DNA of 64,000 nucleotides, from contig NC_091940.1 of assembly GCF_041260155.1 (NCBI RefSeq), positions 32,419,841 to 32,483,840 on the forward strand. Direction: 5' to 3'. Positions 48,601 to 61,537 of this stretch are shown here, one piece after another. Both the position numbers and the translations under genes were made by a program. The notes beneath the pieces are model-generated. The model ran no database searches and was not told where the DNA came from. It worked only from the letters and a program-made list of their open reading frames with translations. Numbering within the stretch: the stretch's first letter is position 1; every line of letters begins with the position of its first letter. The DNA comes from Ptychodera flava. Taxonomy: Eukaryota; Hemichordata; Enteropneusta; Ptychoderidae.

Positions 48601-51600
48601 TTCATTTTAAAGCTCTTGGTGAAAGAAAACTTTTCACCGTGTTAGTTTTTCGAAAATCAAAAATTTTATTTTTCTCCATAGAGTTAACACAGAGATGGCG
48701 GCCATTTTGAATTTTAAATATCGGTAAATCTTAGGTAAACTGTTTCCGTAGAACTAAAATTTGCTGTGTGACCCCCAGATTTTTATTCTTGATTTTAAAA
48801 GAGAATGGGTGAAAGATTCATTGAGGAAAGTTCGAGCAAAAGTTTAAGTCTTTCATTTTCGAGGCGCATAATACCTTAAACCAATACCAACTTGTTAAAG
48901 GAACACTGAAAGTGTTACACCCAATATGTTTTTGAAAAAAGTCATGACTTGCAAATGCAACCACACATTGAATAAATCACCCTACCTTTTATTCCATTGC
49001 CGTTTGGGTTTTTTTGGTTCAACTCAATACGTATTCTTTCAGAAAAACAAAATGGATTTTGACTACACCAGTAGAAGTGCAGTGACATCTATGCTCAAAA
49101 CTATCGCTGTTTACTCTGTCTGGTTGCTATGGCTACTGTTGCTATCCTACCTGATGTTTTCCTCCTGGGATTTCCTTTATTCAACCTATGGATTCACGTA
49201 AGTATATAAGAAGAGACATCCATTTTAGGGTATATGGTACATACATGAACATTCCACCTAGCAACATACTCATCAAATAATCATGATACTACACTGAACT
49301 TCTTCAGCATTTGCTGGTATTTTACTTTCTGACAAGGTAGCAAGTTTTTTTCCAATGAATGGTTGCTAACAGGTTACAGGTACACACAATTGTGAACATA
49401 TAAAATCGTAGAAAAATTCAGAGCAACAAGGTGTTTTAACTAGTTCTGGCATCTTCGCCAGCTAGGCGGTGTTTGTTCAGGCATGGACCCTCCCAAAACA
49501 GTCCCTGGTGAGACAGACCTACAAATTACATAATTAATGGGCGCCATCACACAGCTATGAATAACCTGTTAGAAGCCAAGCAGATAGCTCGTCAGTGCTG
49601 TGCCATAAATGTCAAAGTGGCAAAGTTCATGAGACCTGTGAGCCAGGGCTTGTGTGCCATCTGTTGGAACATATGGCACACCTACATGTACTTACATCAA
49701 GAAATTGACTATCAATCAAGGAAAGGCAGTTAACCCTTCGATCACCAAAGTCTATTATTGCGGCCTGTAGAAAATATGCTCCTGTAAATTTTTTCAGCTT
49801 TTTGCAAACATTTTGATAAAAAACTGTAGCCAATGAAATCTGATGTCTCTTTGGTCCAAAATTATCAAAATAATCACAGAAAAATTCATAAAATTTGGTA
49901 ATGTTACACTCAAATATTGGTGGGAAAAAATTACAGCTCTCAAAGGGTTAACATGAAACAGAAACCCCTTTGTTATAAACAACACTGGAAGCAGCAAACC
50001 CTTAACATTGTCATCCTAACCAAAGTAGCGCTAGTAGTTGGTTAATGTGATGATGTTGCTTTTGGCTAAAATATGCTCCACACAAAACTGTAGGGCATTC
50101 ATGCATGGGTCGGTTAGGACAAGTTTACAACTGACCCAGGCAAGCCTTGTGGATCAGATGATGCTAATCAAGAAGAGTTCAGGGTATAGAAACTTCCATC
50201 CATCATCCTTATAGGCGTGGCAATCATTCTTTCAACTGCCTGCTCAACAAATCACAAACTGAGAAAAACTCAAAAGTTTCCACACAGATTACCCCATTTT
50301 GCTCAAAGAATGATGACACTATACTCTGGTTTGATGTCAAACTTACCAGCTATGCAAAAGTACATCAATACACTCTGAAAATTTTAATGGATGTACAAAT
50401 TTTGAGTTCATAAAGTGGTGATTGTCCATAGTTGGCTAGCTGTTGACAAGGCAATAAGCCAGTGACAATAACTTAAAGTCAACATATACGTTTGGACTGT
50501 CATTGTAATTGACCTCCCTAACTTGTGTACAGTTCAGTTTCCTACGCAACGTCATCTGGCATGCTAAGCAAGGCAAACTCAGACAGAGGTTTGTCAGGAA
50601 CATTTACTGCTTCTCATGGAGGAAATTGCTCACATGGGCAGAATTCTGTAGAGTTTCAAAATTATGCATGAAATACCTTGCTCTTGTGGTTGAATAGATT
50701 ATGCTGTACATACCAGAATCATGAAAAGCACTTCTGCATTCTTGAAAATGGCCTTTGAAGTAAATGAAGTTTTGACATCATATGATGTATTTCAGGATTT
50801 GAATTCCATTTTTCTGTTTCTGTAGGTCTCATTTATTGACCCTTTTGTCGTGTATCTCAAAGACCCAGATATCACGTGTCATCAGATGGACCACTGTTGA
50901 CAGAGCTAGGGATGTTTTTGTTTCCATTTTGGATCCGTTCAACCGGCACACAGTCCATGTAGCCGACAATGAGATGCAAATGATATGCGGTTAAGGTCTC
51001 CTAGACTAACTTTCACCTGGTTGCTCACTTTCTACTATTTTTGTAGTATTCTATACAAAGGCACAGACTTATTCTACCTGCAACTTAAAACTGATAGTGA
51101 TTTTGTAGCTCATTCTTTACTATTCTTCATAGTTTTTTGTAGCTGGTAACAGACACTTCGTGTTCGTGTCAGCTACATGGACGATCTGCCGTTCAACCAC
51201 TGTCAAGTTATGAATTATCAACTGTAGTGGGGGAACTGGGTGATAGTTTGACCAATTTTGGCCAGTTTTTACAAGGTCTAAAACCAAATTTACAAGTTAA
51301 ATGAAAATATTCTTCTAGACAACAGTTCTTTCCTCCATGGGCAATTGTAAACATTGGTTGGCTCTTCATACACTGTCAGTTGGTAGATGTTGGTTCCCAA
51401 AATATAATGGCATATTTTTTCATGTTTCTTGATATTTTTGATATCGCTTTAGTATGATACATTTTTGGACATTTAATATGTTTTTCATAGATGCATTCTG
51501 TGATTTTACACATCTTGCCTGCCAAATTTTCCAATGTATACATGCTCATTTAGTCAGTAAATATGAACTGAGAGATATTCATATTTAGAGATGTGTAACC

Positions 51601-54600
51601 TACCAGCTGACAAATCGGCAGATACATGTAGCTGCCTGTGTAATACATCGCAGATGGGGTAGAGTAACTGTGTCACAGCTGAGAATTTATTCATGCATGA
51701 GATTCAGTTTATGAATTGGTGGGTGCCCATTCTTTGACTAGTAAACAGCTTCATGTTGATGCATGCCAGCAATCTACAAATCTCATTAATGAACAATAGA
51801 AATTCATGCACTCAGAAATGCAATTCACATTATTCGGTGCAGTGGCAAAAGATATCTATTTTCTCATTGTCTTGATTCTTTTGTTTTTGTTTTGTTTTGT
51901 TTGATATTTCCAAACGCCTATAACTGTGCACAGAATCAAACTAGACATGAATTCCAAAATTATCACGCATTCCTTTGTAATGTATTTATTGCTTTATGCT
52001 GTCATAAGGAATCGCACGCAATTGAGGAAGAAAGGAAGAAATATTTTTTTTTGATTGATGCAGCATAGTGAGACAGAGTATATATATTTTGTCTTCTGTT
52101 AATTGATCCACACACGCAAAAGGTTTTGTGGTTAATATCAGCCTGTGTTGGGTTTCAGAATAGCACCCTGACAAGTAATGACACGATTTGACTGATCACC
52201 ATGAAGTGTACCATAGCCTGATATGATTTCAAAAATTTTTCCTTGTATCATTCTGAAGGCAGCATATATTTTACAGAAATATGTACAAATTTTACAGAAT
52301 TCAGTGTTCTAATTTGTGTGCCTTACCACAGTTTTGTACAGTACATGAGAGATTAATTTTACTTCTGCACTCAGCCTATTGCTTTACAGTTTGATGGTGT
52401 CTCACTTCATTTGTTTTATAATACTGTCCTGACTTTAAACCTGTCTCATTCACAATTTAATACACCCCCAATTATCAAGATTGATAACTGACCAGTCTTT
52501 TATGCCTAGATTACAGTCCAAGAAAAGAAGGGTGAATGAAGTCCCCTTTTGTGTTAACAATTTTTACTTCTTCAGTTTTATACCTTTCTTCATATGAATT
52601 GATGTAATTTGTTGATGGGGATTTAAATGTTGATTGTCTTTCATAAAGCACTATCCATGCCACACAGAGAGTCTACTTTGGTGAGGCTGAAGAATAGTAC
52701 GTCCACACTGAGCAAGTGAAAAAAATCAACATTGTCCTAGTAGGTCTAGTTGCTGCACAAAACCACAGGGCCCTCTAAGAGAACCCTGATTATTTTCATC
52801 TCAAAGATGGTGGCCATTGTTCTTCAGCTGCACCAGCACTTGTTTGCAGTAACCATATGACTGATGGTGCTTTCTGATGTCAGAATCTTACAATACGTAG
52901 AATAGATAAGGAAAATTCTCGAGAATGTGAAAGAAGCAACATTCACTTATTTCTATGGTGACATGCAAAGGTCCTTACCCCTTTCACTGCAATGGTTTGA
53001 CCCAAACCCATTGTTATCAATGGTGAGTGTGACCCTGTTTACAGGGAATTAGGGGTGAACACTGTGATAAACACAAATACATGCATGACAGATATTGCTG
53101 ATCAAACATATTCAAATTCTGTCAATATTGTTACAAAAATACAGTAGGTCTCAGACTATTCAGCGTAGGCTGAACAAAAAAAATTGGGCCGTTCCGATAA
53201 CCCGACTTACACTATTTTTTACCTGCCGACCCTACACTTTTTAGACCTACGTAAACATTGAAGTAAAACAGAAAGAAAAAACCCGTAAAGCCACTTGTTC
53301 GTTACTTGGCATTTGATTTTTGCTTGAACAAGGATGACTTTTATGTTTTTATTCCTTTATATGCTATGATAGGTTTTTCTGGATATGTTGTTGCAAGTGT
53401 TTGACTGCCCTGAACCCCTGAAAATGCATATTTAAAAATTAAAATATTTTGGGAAAAAAAAAAATTCCTGTTTACCCACCTACCCTATTTTTGAAAACCA
53501 TGTAATCGGAACAGCTCAATTAACTTTTTTTTTGCCTTATGCAGTGTCCAATTTGTCTGACAAACTTTTGGTTGTCTTTACCAAATTAAAGGAGCTCTGT
53601 AAACGTGGTGATAACACAGATCATGACAAGTAATTTGAATGTCTCGTCTACTGACCTCTGACTCATACATAATGCCATGCTGACCTCTGACTCATAAGAG
53701 TCCCACTCTGACCTTTGACCCTTACAATCCAAACCTACTGTGTCCCCAATGCCTTAATATCAAATAGTTGTTTCTGCCATTCATTTATGCGATACTGTAA
53801 TGTTATTTCTTCTTTTCTTTATTGCAGTCTGTCAGTGCCAAACCTCAGACCTAACATGGGCGTCTTCTGGTACTTTTTCACCGAAATGTTTGAACACTTC
53901 AGGATATTTTTCATTGTTGTGTTTCAAATCAATGCATTTATCTACACATTACCTCTTGTAATTAAACTCAGGTAGGTATTTCTCTGTGTCTATCATTTTC
54001 CTGTGTTGCTTATGTCTCTCTTCCTCGCATTTCACATCAATTTTTATTTTTTACTTTCGTGGGTAAGTTGTAAGTGATGTTTATTTTGCAAAAAAGGCTG
54101 TTTTACCAGTATCTAACAAACAACAACTGATAACAACTGGTCAAAGTTACTCTCTTGATCAGTCCTGTCAGACCCTGCTAATCCTGCCCGTTTTATTAAT
54201 TTTTTTTTTATAATGCTCAATTTAGTGAATGAAAGACATTGGTTAAAAGGGGGATGTTACCTTCTACTGATGCAATGCACCAGTTGGCTCAGTTGTAGAG
54301 GGACTGTGCACTGGTCTTACAAAAATGACGCACAAATTTATTGTTTCTCTCAGAAGGCCAATCAACACAAGTTCAGACTGAAATAAAAGGGAAAGATGAC
54401 CGCTTTGCCATTTGAACATCTACCACTTGCCTTAAAGAATGTTTATCAGTGAAAAAAGTGCTGTAAATTGCATTGAAAGTACTTTTGTCTCATATTGAAA
54501 GTAATGAGGTAGTCAGCATGAGAATGAAGGTAAATTCTTGATTTTATCCCAGCAATGAGGAACACGTATTCTATTTTGTGTCAGATTTCCACACAATTCA

Positions 54601-57462
54601 CGGACATTTGCGATTTGTTTTTTTCAATAGAGAGCATCCACTGATGGTGATGTACATTCAGTGTGCACTGATTGCCATATTCAAATCCTATCCAGCATTT
54701 GGTGATACCGTTGTCTACTTAGCGTTGTTGCCAGTCTGGTCACATACATATGTTTGTAAGTACTTTTGTCAAACTCATTCTGTGGTCAAAACACATGTTA
54801 AGAAGCAGAAGTAGTCAAAAAATTATTGTGGCATTTTTTCAGTCCATTTTATTCTCATCAACAGTAACCTATAACTTGCAAATTAAAGTGTTGCATTTTT
54901 TAGCTACTATAGACTATAGTCTATAGAAGCTATTGGGATGGGTATCCGTCCGGCGTCCGTCGTCAGTCTGTATGTATGTATGTATGTATGTATGTATGTA
55001 TGTATGTATGTATGTATGTATGTCCGTTTGTGAGGCGTCCGTCCACTCAAATATCTTGAGAACCGCAGTACTTACTGATTTGATATTTGTTGTGTAGATG
55101 AAAAATACGATTTTGAGAAACTATTTTTTTAATTTTTTGATATTGTTGAAAATAGGCAAATTAATGCCAAAAAAGGTGTTTTTGGTAAAAAATCTTCTTC
55201 TTCATAACCGCTGGTCAGACAGCTTTGTTATTTGGTATACAGGTCCCTAGGGGTAACCCAACTTAGACTTGTTCAAATTGTGATGAAATATGCAAATCTG
55301 TATTTTTAAGGAATTTTTTTGTCATTTTTGGTCAAAATTTGACTTACATTGTATGTAATTCTTGTACTGTATAAACCCTATCAATTCACCCAGAAAAAAA
55401 TAATTAATATGATTTTAAATAATTGAATTAATTAGGAAATCATCAAAGCCAAAATAATTTTAGTGTAGAATTATCAGAAAGTTCAACTTTTTTGACAGTT
55501 CATAGTGAAATGCTTACCATCTTGGAGGATTAAAACATGTAAAGGCAACTTTCCTGAATCCCAACTTTGACATATTCTGAACCGTCATTTATTGTGCCCT
55601 GTATGTTATCTAAAAGAAATTGCTCAAAATAGTCAATAGAGATAGAGATAGAGATAGAGAAAGTTCTAATTTTCATTTATGGTTGACTTGGTAAGGATAA
55701 AATAAAATTACTTTTTGAGGAAAAAAATAGAGTGGTCAATTAAAAGAGTGGTCAAAGTGATAGGGTTTTTATGGTAAAGCTGGGCTGTATAAAGATTCCT
55801 CATGTGCTATTTATAGCAATTATGCAATCTGTGTAAACAGTGCAATGAAAGTGTAACATGATTCCTTATAATGCTTTTGATGACCTTGAACTTCTTAAGT
55901 TTCAAACCTTTGTCTCTTCAGTGTGCTTTCTCTGAGTATGTACAGTCTCAACTTATTAAACAGAACTCACAATGTTAATCAAAGATATCCACCTTCTTCA
56001 TCAATACATGTGTCACAAAGGTTATTCTCTACATAACTCAACAGAGCTCTGTCAACTGTTGAGTTGCTTGTTCTTTCAAAACCGCTGGTCAGACAGCTTT
56101 AATATTTAGTTTACTTGTCCGTAGGATGACCTTAGTGAGATAATTTCATACAGTAAGGAAATACTTAATTTTGTATCCATGTCCATAGTAGCTTCAGGGA
56201 CTTTGGCCCTATGTTTTATGTACTTTGCTCAAGGAGACTTTAAACTATTCTCTGTTACTATGAACAAACAAGTATGGGCTTACGATTAGAATTAGAGAAA
56301 AATGTTTTACCAGATTCCCATGTATTCAAAATGGCCACCATTCTCAGTTGTAACTCTGTGGGAAAAATAAATCTATTTTCTCAAGAGCAAGAATTTGAAA
56401 ATGGAGTGTTTTGCACTGGTTTCAAAATGAATCTATACAAGCAGTGTACCAGAAAACAAACTGAACATTTTGAGAGCATGAACGAGTGGTTGATTTTTTA
56501 TAATCATTTTCCCACAGAGGCTGACAAATAGTTCAGAAATCACTCACAAAGAAATTGGTCTTCCTGTAATACAGAAACTGCAATGAATATTTCTTTGCAA
56601 GTAAACAGCCAGTGTAGATAAAAAATGTGAAGACTAACCTCTGTATCCTATTAACCCATTGCGTTAGTACTGGCCGATTGTTTACAAAAGTTGTAAAAGA
56701 CCCATATTTATGGATTTGCTTGGATTGTTCCCAACCATTCCAATATAGAATAATTCTGTTCTTATTTAAAAAATCTTTCCAGATCTGAAGAACAGTCTAG
56801 TTGTTGGTGTGATGTATGTGGTATCGTCAGTACTAGCCTTTGTTGTTTGGCATCTCTGGATCTATGCGGGAAGTGCAAATGCAAATTTCTTCTTTGCCAT
56901 GACACTGGTCTACACAACAGCTCAGGTGAGTTGGATGACACTTGTAACAAAATTTTCACAGTAATCATTTGATATATTTCTCCTCAAGTTTACATTTTAT
57001 CCCCTCCTTAGACAATATGGAATCAGGCAGACTACACATCAACAATGACTCTGTCCTGTTTAGTTACCTGGGAGGGATTATAATGATCTCTTTATGTACC
57101 AGTATGGTTTACTATAGCCAGTGTTGATACATAATCATTAAATGTAAATTTTGTACCAGTCATGGTTATGAAAATGCAAGAATTTTTGTCATATCTTATC
57201 TTGAACTGTAAAATACCAATTTTTGCATCAATTTTGCTTTTTGAACAACAGTGTGTGTGTCACAGTAAAATTTTCAAACAAATTGCAAATTAACTTTTCA
57301 TCTACAGAATCATAAAAATATTGTTTTTTTATTATTATGTGTCTCCAGGTTTTCCTTGTGACAGATCTCCTGTATGCCTTTCTGAGACGAGAGTATGAAC
57401 TCACTCATGGGAAACAGCAAATTGGTCCAGATGGGAAACCGCTCACCGTAATCTTACAGTGA
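39644..57462 (+). CDS. PIGU: GPI transamidase subunit PIG-U
   Basis: Subunit of the ER-membrane GPI transamidase (with PIGK, PIGT, PIGS and GPAA1), which attaches GPI anchors to proteins. Eleven exons: 39644-39773, 42081-42145, 42934-43068, 44417-44520, 44857-44957, 48059-48156, 49043-49197, 53828-53971, 54631-54755, 56783-56925, 57349-57462. Phases agree at every GT-AG join, giving 1314 nt, 437 aa; human PIGU has 435. Recognisable blocks in order: [16 protein letters not shown] at the N-terminus, [110 protein letters not shown], and [15 protein letters not shown] near the C-terminus. Multiple hydrophobic segments fit a polytopic protein. Introns 1, 2, 3, 5, 6, 7 and 9 carry transposon copies, but all exons are intact. 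Confidence 0.97.
40134..40170. repeat. Paired GGTCACCTCRACCC motifs
   Basis: Two copies, at 40134-40147 and 40157-40170, recur inverted at 41666-41679 and 41727-41740, flanking the hAT-like element in PIGU intron 1. Confidence 0.6.
40313..41421. mobile_element. hAT-like non-autonomous element in PIGU intron 1
   Basis: Ends are inverted TAGGGTGACC(A/G)GACGA. They are flanked by direct CCAAAAA at 40306-40312 and 41422-41428. TAG-starting TIRs and a 7-8 bp duplication fit hAT. The interior has an ~89-bp direct duplication (units starting about 40551 and 40640) and a minus-strand 68-codon frame (40967-40761) with a signal-peptide-like start but no recognised domain. Confidence 0.75.
42291..42574. 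mobile_element. 284-bp MITE in PIGU intron 2
   Basis: Inverted ends AATAGACCATGTTCCG and its near-inverse ending at 42574, with subterminal GCGAGA-rich inverted blocks on both sides. No clear target duplication. Family unassigned. Confidence 0.65.
44106..44290. mobile_element. 185-bp MITE in PIGU intron 3
   Basis: Inverted ends AGAACCCCACGGCAAGACA and AGAACCCTATGGCAAGACA (reverse strand), plus subterminal inverted GGTATTTGCA(A/T)GAG. Target duplication not clear. Confidence 0.68.
46411..46627. mobile_element. piggyBac-like MITE (CCCTTTGAG ends), copy 1
   Basis: Inverted CCCTTTGAG ends; TTAA intact on the right (46628-46631) and degraded on the left. The interior, with TTTTGATAAAAAACTG and ATTGGTGGG-type blocks, matches 49734-49947. 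In PIGU intron 5. Confidence 0.72.
48524..48875. mobile_element. 352-bp TTAA-flanked MITE in PIGU intron 6
   Basis: TTAA at 48520-48523 and 48876-48879. Inverted ends GGTAGATCGCACCTCG and GGTATTATGCGCCTCG. A truncated relative lies at 29255-29475 in copy B. Confidence 0.72.
49734..49947. mobile_element. piggyBac-like MITE, copy 2
   Basis: Inverted CCCTTCGA/CCCTTTGAG ends with perfect TTAA on both sides (49730-49733, 49948-49951). Diverged relative of 46411-46627. In PIGU intron 7. Confidence 0.75.
49952..53181. other. PIGU intron 7 interior; no feature recognised
   Basis: AT-rich intronic sequence. Short frames on both strands lack any recognisable domain. A small hairpin with GTAGCTG/CAGCTAC arms lies at about 51137-51178. 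Confidence 0.35.
53182..53521. mobile_element. 340-bp MITE in PIGU intron 7
   Basis: Inverted ends AATTGGGCCGTTCCGATAAC and the near-inverse (GTAATCGGAACAGCTCAATT). The interior has two inverted ACCTACCCTA-type blocks. A partial relative may lie near 45970-46010. Confidence 0.62.
54901..56217. mobile_element. TATG-containing core-repeat element, copy 1
   Basis: Starts TAGCTACTATAGAC followed by a TATAGACTATAGTCTATA palindrome and TATCCGTCCGGCGTCCGTC, then (TATG)n at 54967-55023. It ends with inverted CTATAGTAGCT near 56190. Inside are repeats of CGCTGGTCAGACAGCTTT and GGTCCCTAGG blocks. Copy 2 at 59849-61537 is highly similar and diverges beyond the same end. Sits in PIGU intron 9. The layout suits DINE/Helentron-associated elements, not proven. 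Confidence 0.78.
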
Positions 57463-59848
57463 AAACCACATTCCTTGCAATGGCAATGCAATAACGCCTT
57501 TACAGGAACATTTTTGGGGTATTTTTCACCACCGACATCTACAGTCCTGCTTCAGTGACTCAAAGGGTTAACAGTTAACCTGCAACCTGATTTCAGTTTG
57601 TGGCTTGCTTTTTTGCTTAAGTGAGACTGTATGGTTGATCATTATTGATGAACATCACCCTGAAATTTTCCAGTTTCTTGATTACTTGTCAGATTTAACA
57701 TACAACGGCTTACTTCATTGTTTATGCTTGGACAGTAAAGGATGACAACTCTCCTGCAAGGAAGAGTGGCAGAAATGAAATACGGACAAAACAGATCAAG
57801 TAATTAGTCAGCAAGACTTTGCTTAAAAGTAGTAATTTTGCTGCTAATCTTCAAAACAATTCATTGCAGTAGTTAAGAAAAACACTTGTTAATTTGTAAG
57901 ACAGGAGTAAATAGTAGCCTCAACGACCTGAAACTGTCCATCAACCTTTTTTAAAGAACTGTTTCAAGTGAAAAAGAGGATAGTTTATTCTTATGCTTAG
58001 CATTGCTGTTGAGTTGAGCACATTGCATGTCCATGACAGCTACTGAGATCTGTCAGTGCATGTCTTTTAACATCGATGAGAGTATACGATCTGTTGGTTA
58101 TTAGGAATGTAGAACACTCTACGTTGCTCACAGCATACGTGGTTTTAGACGTAGGGTGTGAAAGACTAGATGGTCTTTTTTGAATAGGGTTGTTCCCAAA
58201 TGATGTCATTGTTTGCTCATTAATATGCAAAAATAAATATTTGTCGGCATTTTCAGATGACACTTTTTGGAAATAAGGCATGCAAGAATGACGAAAATAC
58301 ACCAAGTAGGGGACTTTTAGTGTTGCAATGAGTGCTAAAAGATATATGATTCAGACTATGAGCTGCAACAACGGCCATGCATTCATGCAACACTGACAAA
58401 ATTTGTCTGCCTTTCAAACAGCAGTAACACATTTTCAGCTACATTTAGTAACTAACTTGTAACGGCACACAGCACAATAGCGTCAATGGCAATGCTACTT
58501 CACTACATACCACTTAAACTGCCGAGTTCCTAGTGAGAATCATAACGTAAACTCGGCCAACTTAAAATTTTCACCGCCTTGATTCACATTCTAGCTGTAT
58601 CGTTCATCAGGTAGAGTTACCTCAACGGTCATCCAGTTATCCCACTTGATGCTAGCAGAAACCTAGTGTACAATGACAATAAAAAGGGGCGGTTCTTGAA
58701 GAGATTTATGCGCTATCAGCTGAGCTTAACACCTGAATGACTAGAGATGTCATTTTTAAGTACCCTGTCCACTGTCAGAAATGTTTCTCATATTTTATAC
58801 TGTTTTCATACTGCACAAGAGACAAAAAATGCAAAAAAAGTTTGGAGAAATTTAAGTACGTTTTCTTTTGAGAATGATACAAGAACACAAATGGTAGGGA
58901 TGTGCACAGACCTGTGCATCCTTGATAATAGCTGATGTGTGATATTTAAATAATGACAACATTTTGTATTTCTCCAAGAGAAATAAAATAGGTTGAATAG
59001 AACCACCAGCTTTACTGTGTTGACTTTACACCAATGACATACTACAACAATGGCTTGCAACACTTGCAGTTGACAGAACAAGTGTAGGATTTATGAAGTT
59101 TTCCATCCATTTAGGAAAGTCATAAACAGTCGTGCAACAGTCAGTGGAATGGACATGTACTGTATGTACATTTCATATCATTACAGCTAGTGAATGCCGA
59201 ACAAAGAATTTTATGAAAGGCGCCCTGTTGCATCAAACCAGCTACATCAGTTCAAGGAAAAAAAATAGAAGTCTGATATTTTGTAAAATTTCAGCTTTTA
59301 TTTCAGGAAAGCTATACACTTCAATAGTGAAATTCATAAACAATTGTGCAAAAAGTTATTTCTACAATTGTTCTACATGCACAGCAAACCAGAAATATAA
59401 TGTGAATACCACCTTATGAAAATAATTTGTTTCTGTCAGTGAATATATTGCACTAGTTGTGTCAATAAATTTATTCTGTGGTTCTGTCTTCTTTGACAAT
59501 GGGGGAGCATCAAGACACTTAACAGTTGCAGCTTCAATTACTACTCCCAAAATCGTCAAATTGCCGCATTTTCAAAACGTTGATACAACCTGTATGTGTG
59601 CAATGGTCAATGCTATTGTTGAGAGCCGAATCTTAGTCCTGACCAGAATTTATTTGTCAACAATAATGTGAAGATTTTACACATACAGCAACTATGTATG
59701 AATGTTCAAGTGCAGCATTTTTGTAATAAGGCCATTTAAAGAAAATTCCTTGTTTGCCGTCCTTGGATTTTTGAAAAACCTACCAGCCAGCCAGGGAACA
59801 AAACAAACACAGACAAAAAACACAGGTGTATTAACTTAAGCTCATTTT
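57463..59848 (+). other. PIGU 3' UTR and convergent intergenic region
   Basis: Follows the PIGU stop. A solo CTCAAAGGGTTAA (about 57559) resembles one end of the TTAA MITEs. Candidate AATAAA poly(A) signals occur at about 58982 and 59463. No other exon recognised. A GACAAAATTTGTCTG motif at about 58396 also occurs at about 41898. Confidence 0.45.
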
Positions 59849-61537
59849 TAGCTACTATATACTATAGTCTATAGAAGCTATTGGGATGGGTATCCGTCCG
59901 GCGTCCGTCGTCAGTCTGTATGTATGTATGTATGTATGTATGTCCGCTTGTGAGGCGTCCGTCCACTCAAATATCTTGAGAACCGCAGTATTTACTGATT
60001 TGATATTTGTTGTGTAGATGAAAAATATGATTTTGAGAAACTAATTTTTTTAATTTTTTGATATCGTTGAAAATAGGCAAATTAATGCCAAAAAGGCATT
60101 TTTGGTAAAAATCTTCTTCTTCATAACCGCTGGTCAGACAGCTCTGCTATTTGGTATACAGGTCCCTAGGGACAACCCAACTTAGATTTGTTCAAATTGT
60201 GATGAAATATGCAAATATGTATTTTTAAGGAATTTTTTTTGTCATTTTTGATCAAAATTTGACTTACATTGTATGTAATTCTTGTACTGTATAAACCCTA
60301 TCAATTCACCCAGAAAAAAATAATTGATATGATTTTAAATAATTGAATTAATTAGGAAATCATCAAAGCCAAAATAATTTTAGTGTAGAGTTATCAGAAA
60401 GTTCAATTTTTTTTGACAGTTCATAGTGAAATGCTTACCAGCGTGGAGGATTAAAATATGTAAAGGCAACTTTCCTGAATCCCAACTTTGACATATTCTG
60501 AACCATCATTTATTGTGCCATGTATGTTATCTAAAAGAAATTGCTCAAAATAGTTTGTCATGATAGGGTGGTCAAATAAATAGAGATAGAGAAAATTCTA
60601 ATTTCCATTTATGGTTGACTTGGTAAGGATAAAATAAAATTACTTTTTGAGGAAAAAAATAGAGTGGTCAATTAAAAGAGTGGTCAAAGTGATAGGGTTT
60701 TTATGGTAAAGCTGGGCTGTAAGATTCCTCGTGCTATTTATAGCACTTATGCAATCTGTGTAAACAGTGCAATGAAAGTGTTACATGATGCTTTTGATGA
60801 CCTTGAACTTCTTAAGTTTCAAACATTTGTCTCTTCAGTGTGCTTTCTCTGAGTACATACAGTCTCAACTTATTCAACAGAACTTACTTACAATGTTAAT
60901 TTGAAAGTTAAAATGTGCCTGGTTAATAGGATGAAAATACAGATAAAAAGATAACCAGCTTAAGATTCTTTATAACCTGACAGGACGTCCGTCCACTCAA
61001 ATATCTTGAGAACTGCAGTACTTACTGATTTGATATTTTTTGTGGGGATAAAATATATGATTTTGAGAAACTCTTATTAATTTTTGATATTGTTGAAAAT
61101 ATGCGAATTAGCACCAAAAAAGGCATTTTTGGTTAAAAATCTTCTTCATAACCACTGGTCAGACAGCTTTGTTATTTGGTATACAGGTCCCTAGGGATAA
61201 CCCGACTTAGATTTGTTAAAATTGTGATGAAATATGCAAATCTGTATTTTTACGGAATTTTTTTTTCCATTTTTGGTCAGTTCATCCTGAAATGAGCTAT
61301 CAAAGATATCAACCTTCTTCATCAATACATGTGTCACAAAAGGTTATTCTCTACATAACACAGCAGAGCTCTGTCAACTGTTTAGTCGCGTGTTTTTTCA
61401 AAACCGGTCAGACAGCTTTAATATTTGGTTTACAGGTCCCTAGGATGACCTTAGTGAGATAATTTCATACAGTCAGGAAATACTTAATTTTGTATCCATG
61501 TCTATAGTAGCTTCAGGGACTTTGGCCCTATGTTTTA
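59849..61537. mobile_element. TATG-containing core-repeat element, copy 2
   Basis: Same start, palindrome and end as 54901-56217, with a shorter (TATG)n (59917-59942). The CGTCCGTCCACTCAAATATC block and what follows recur at about 60985-61280, so this copy has one more core unit. Lies between PIGU and HACL1. Confidence 0.78.
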
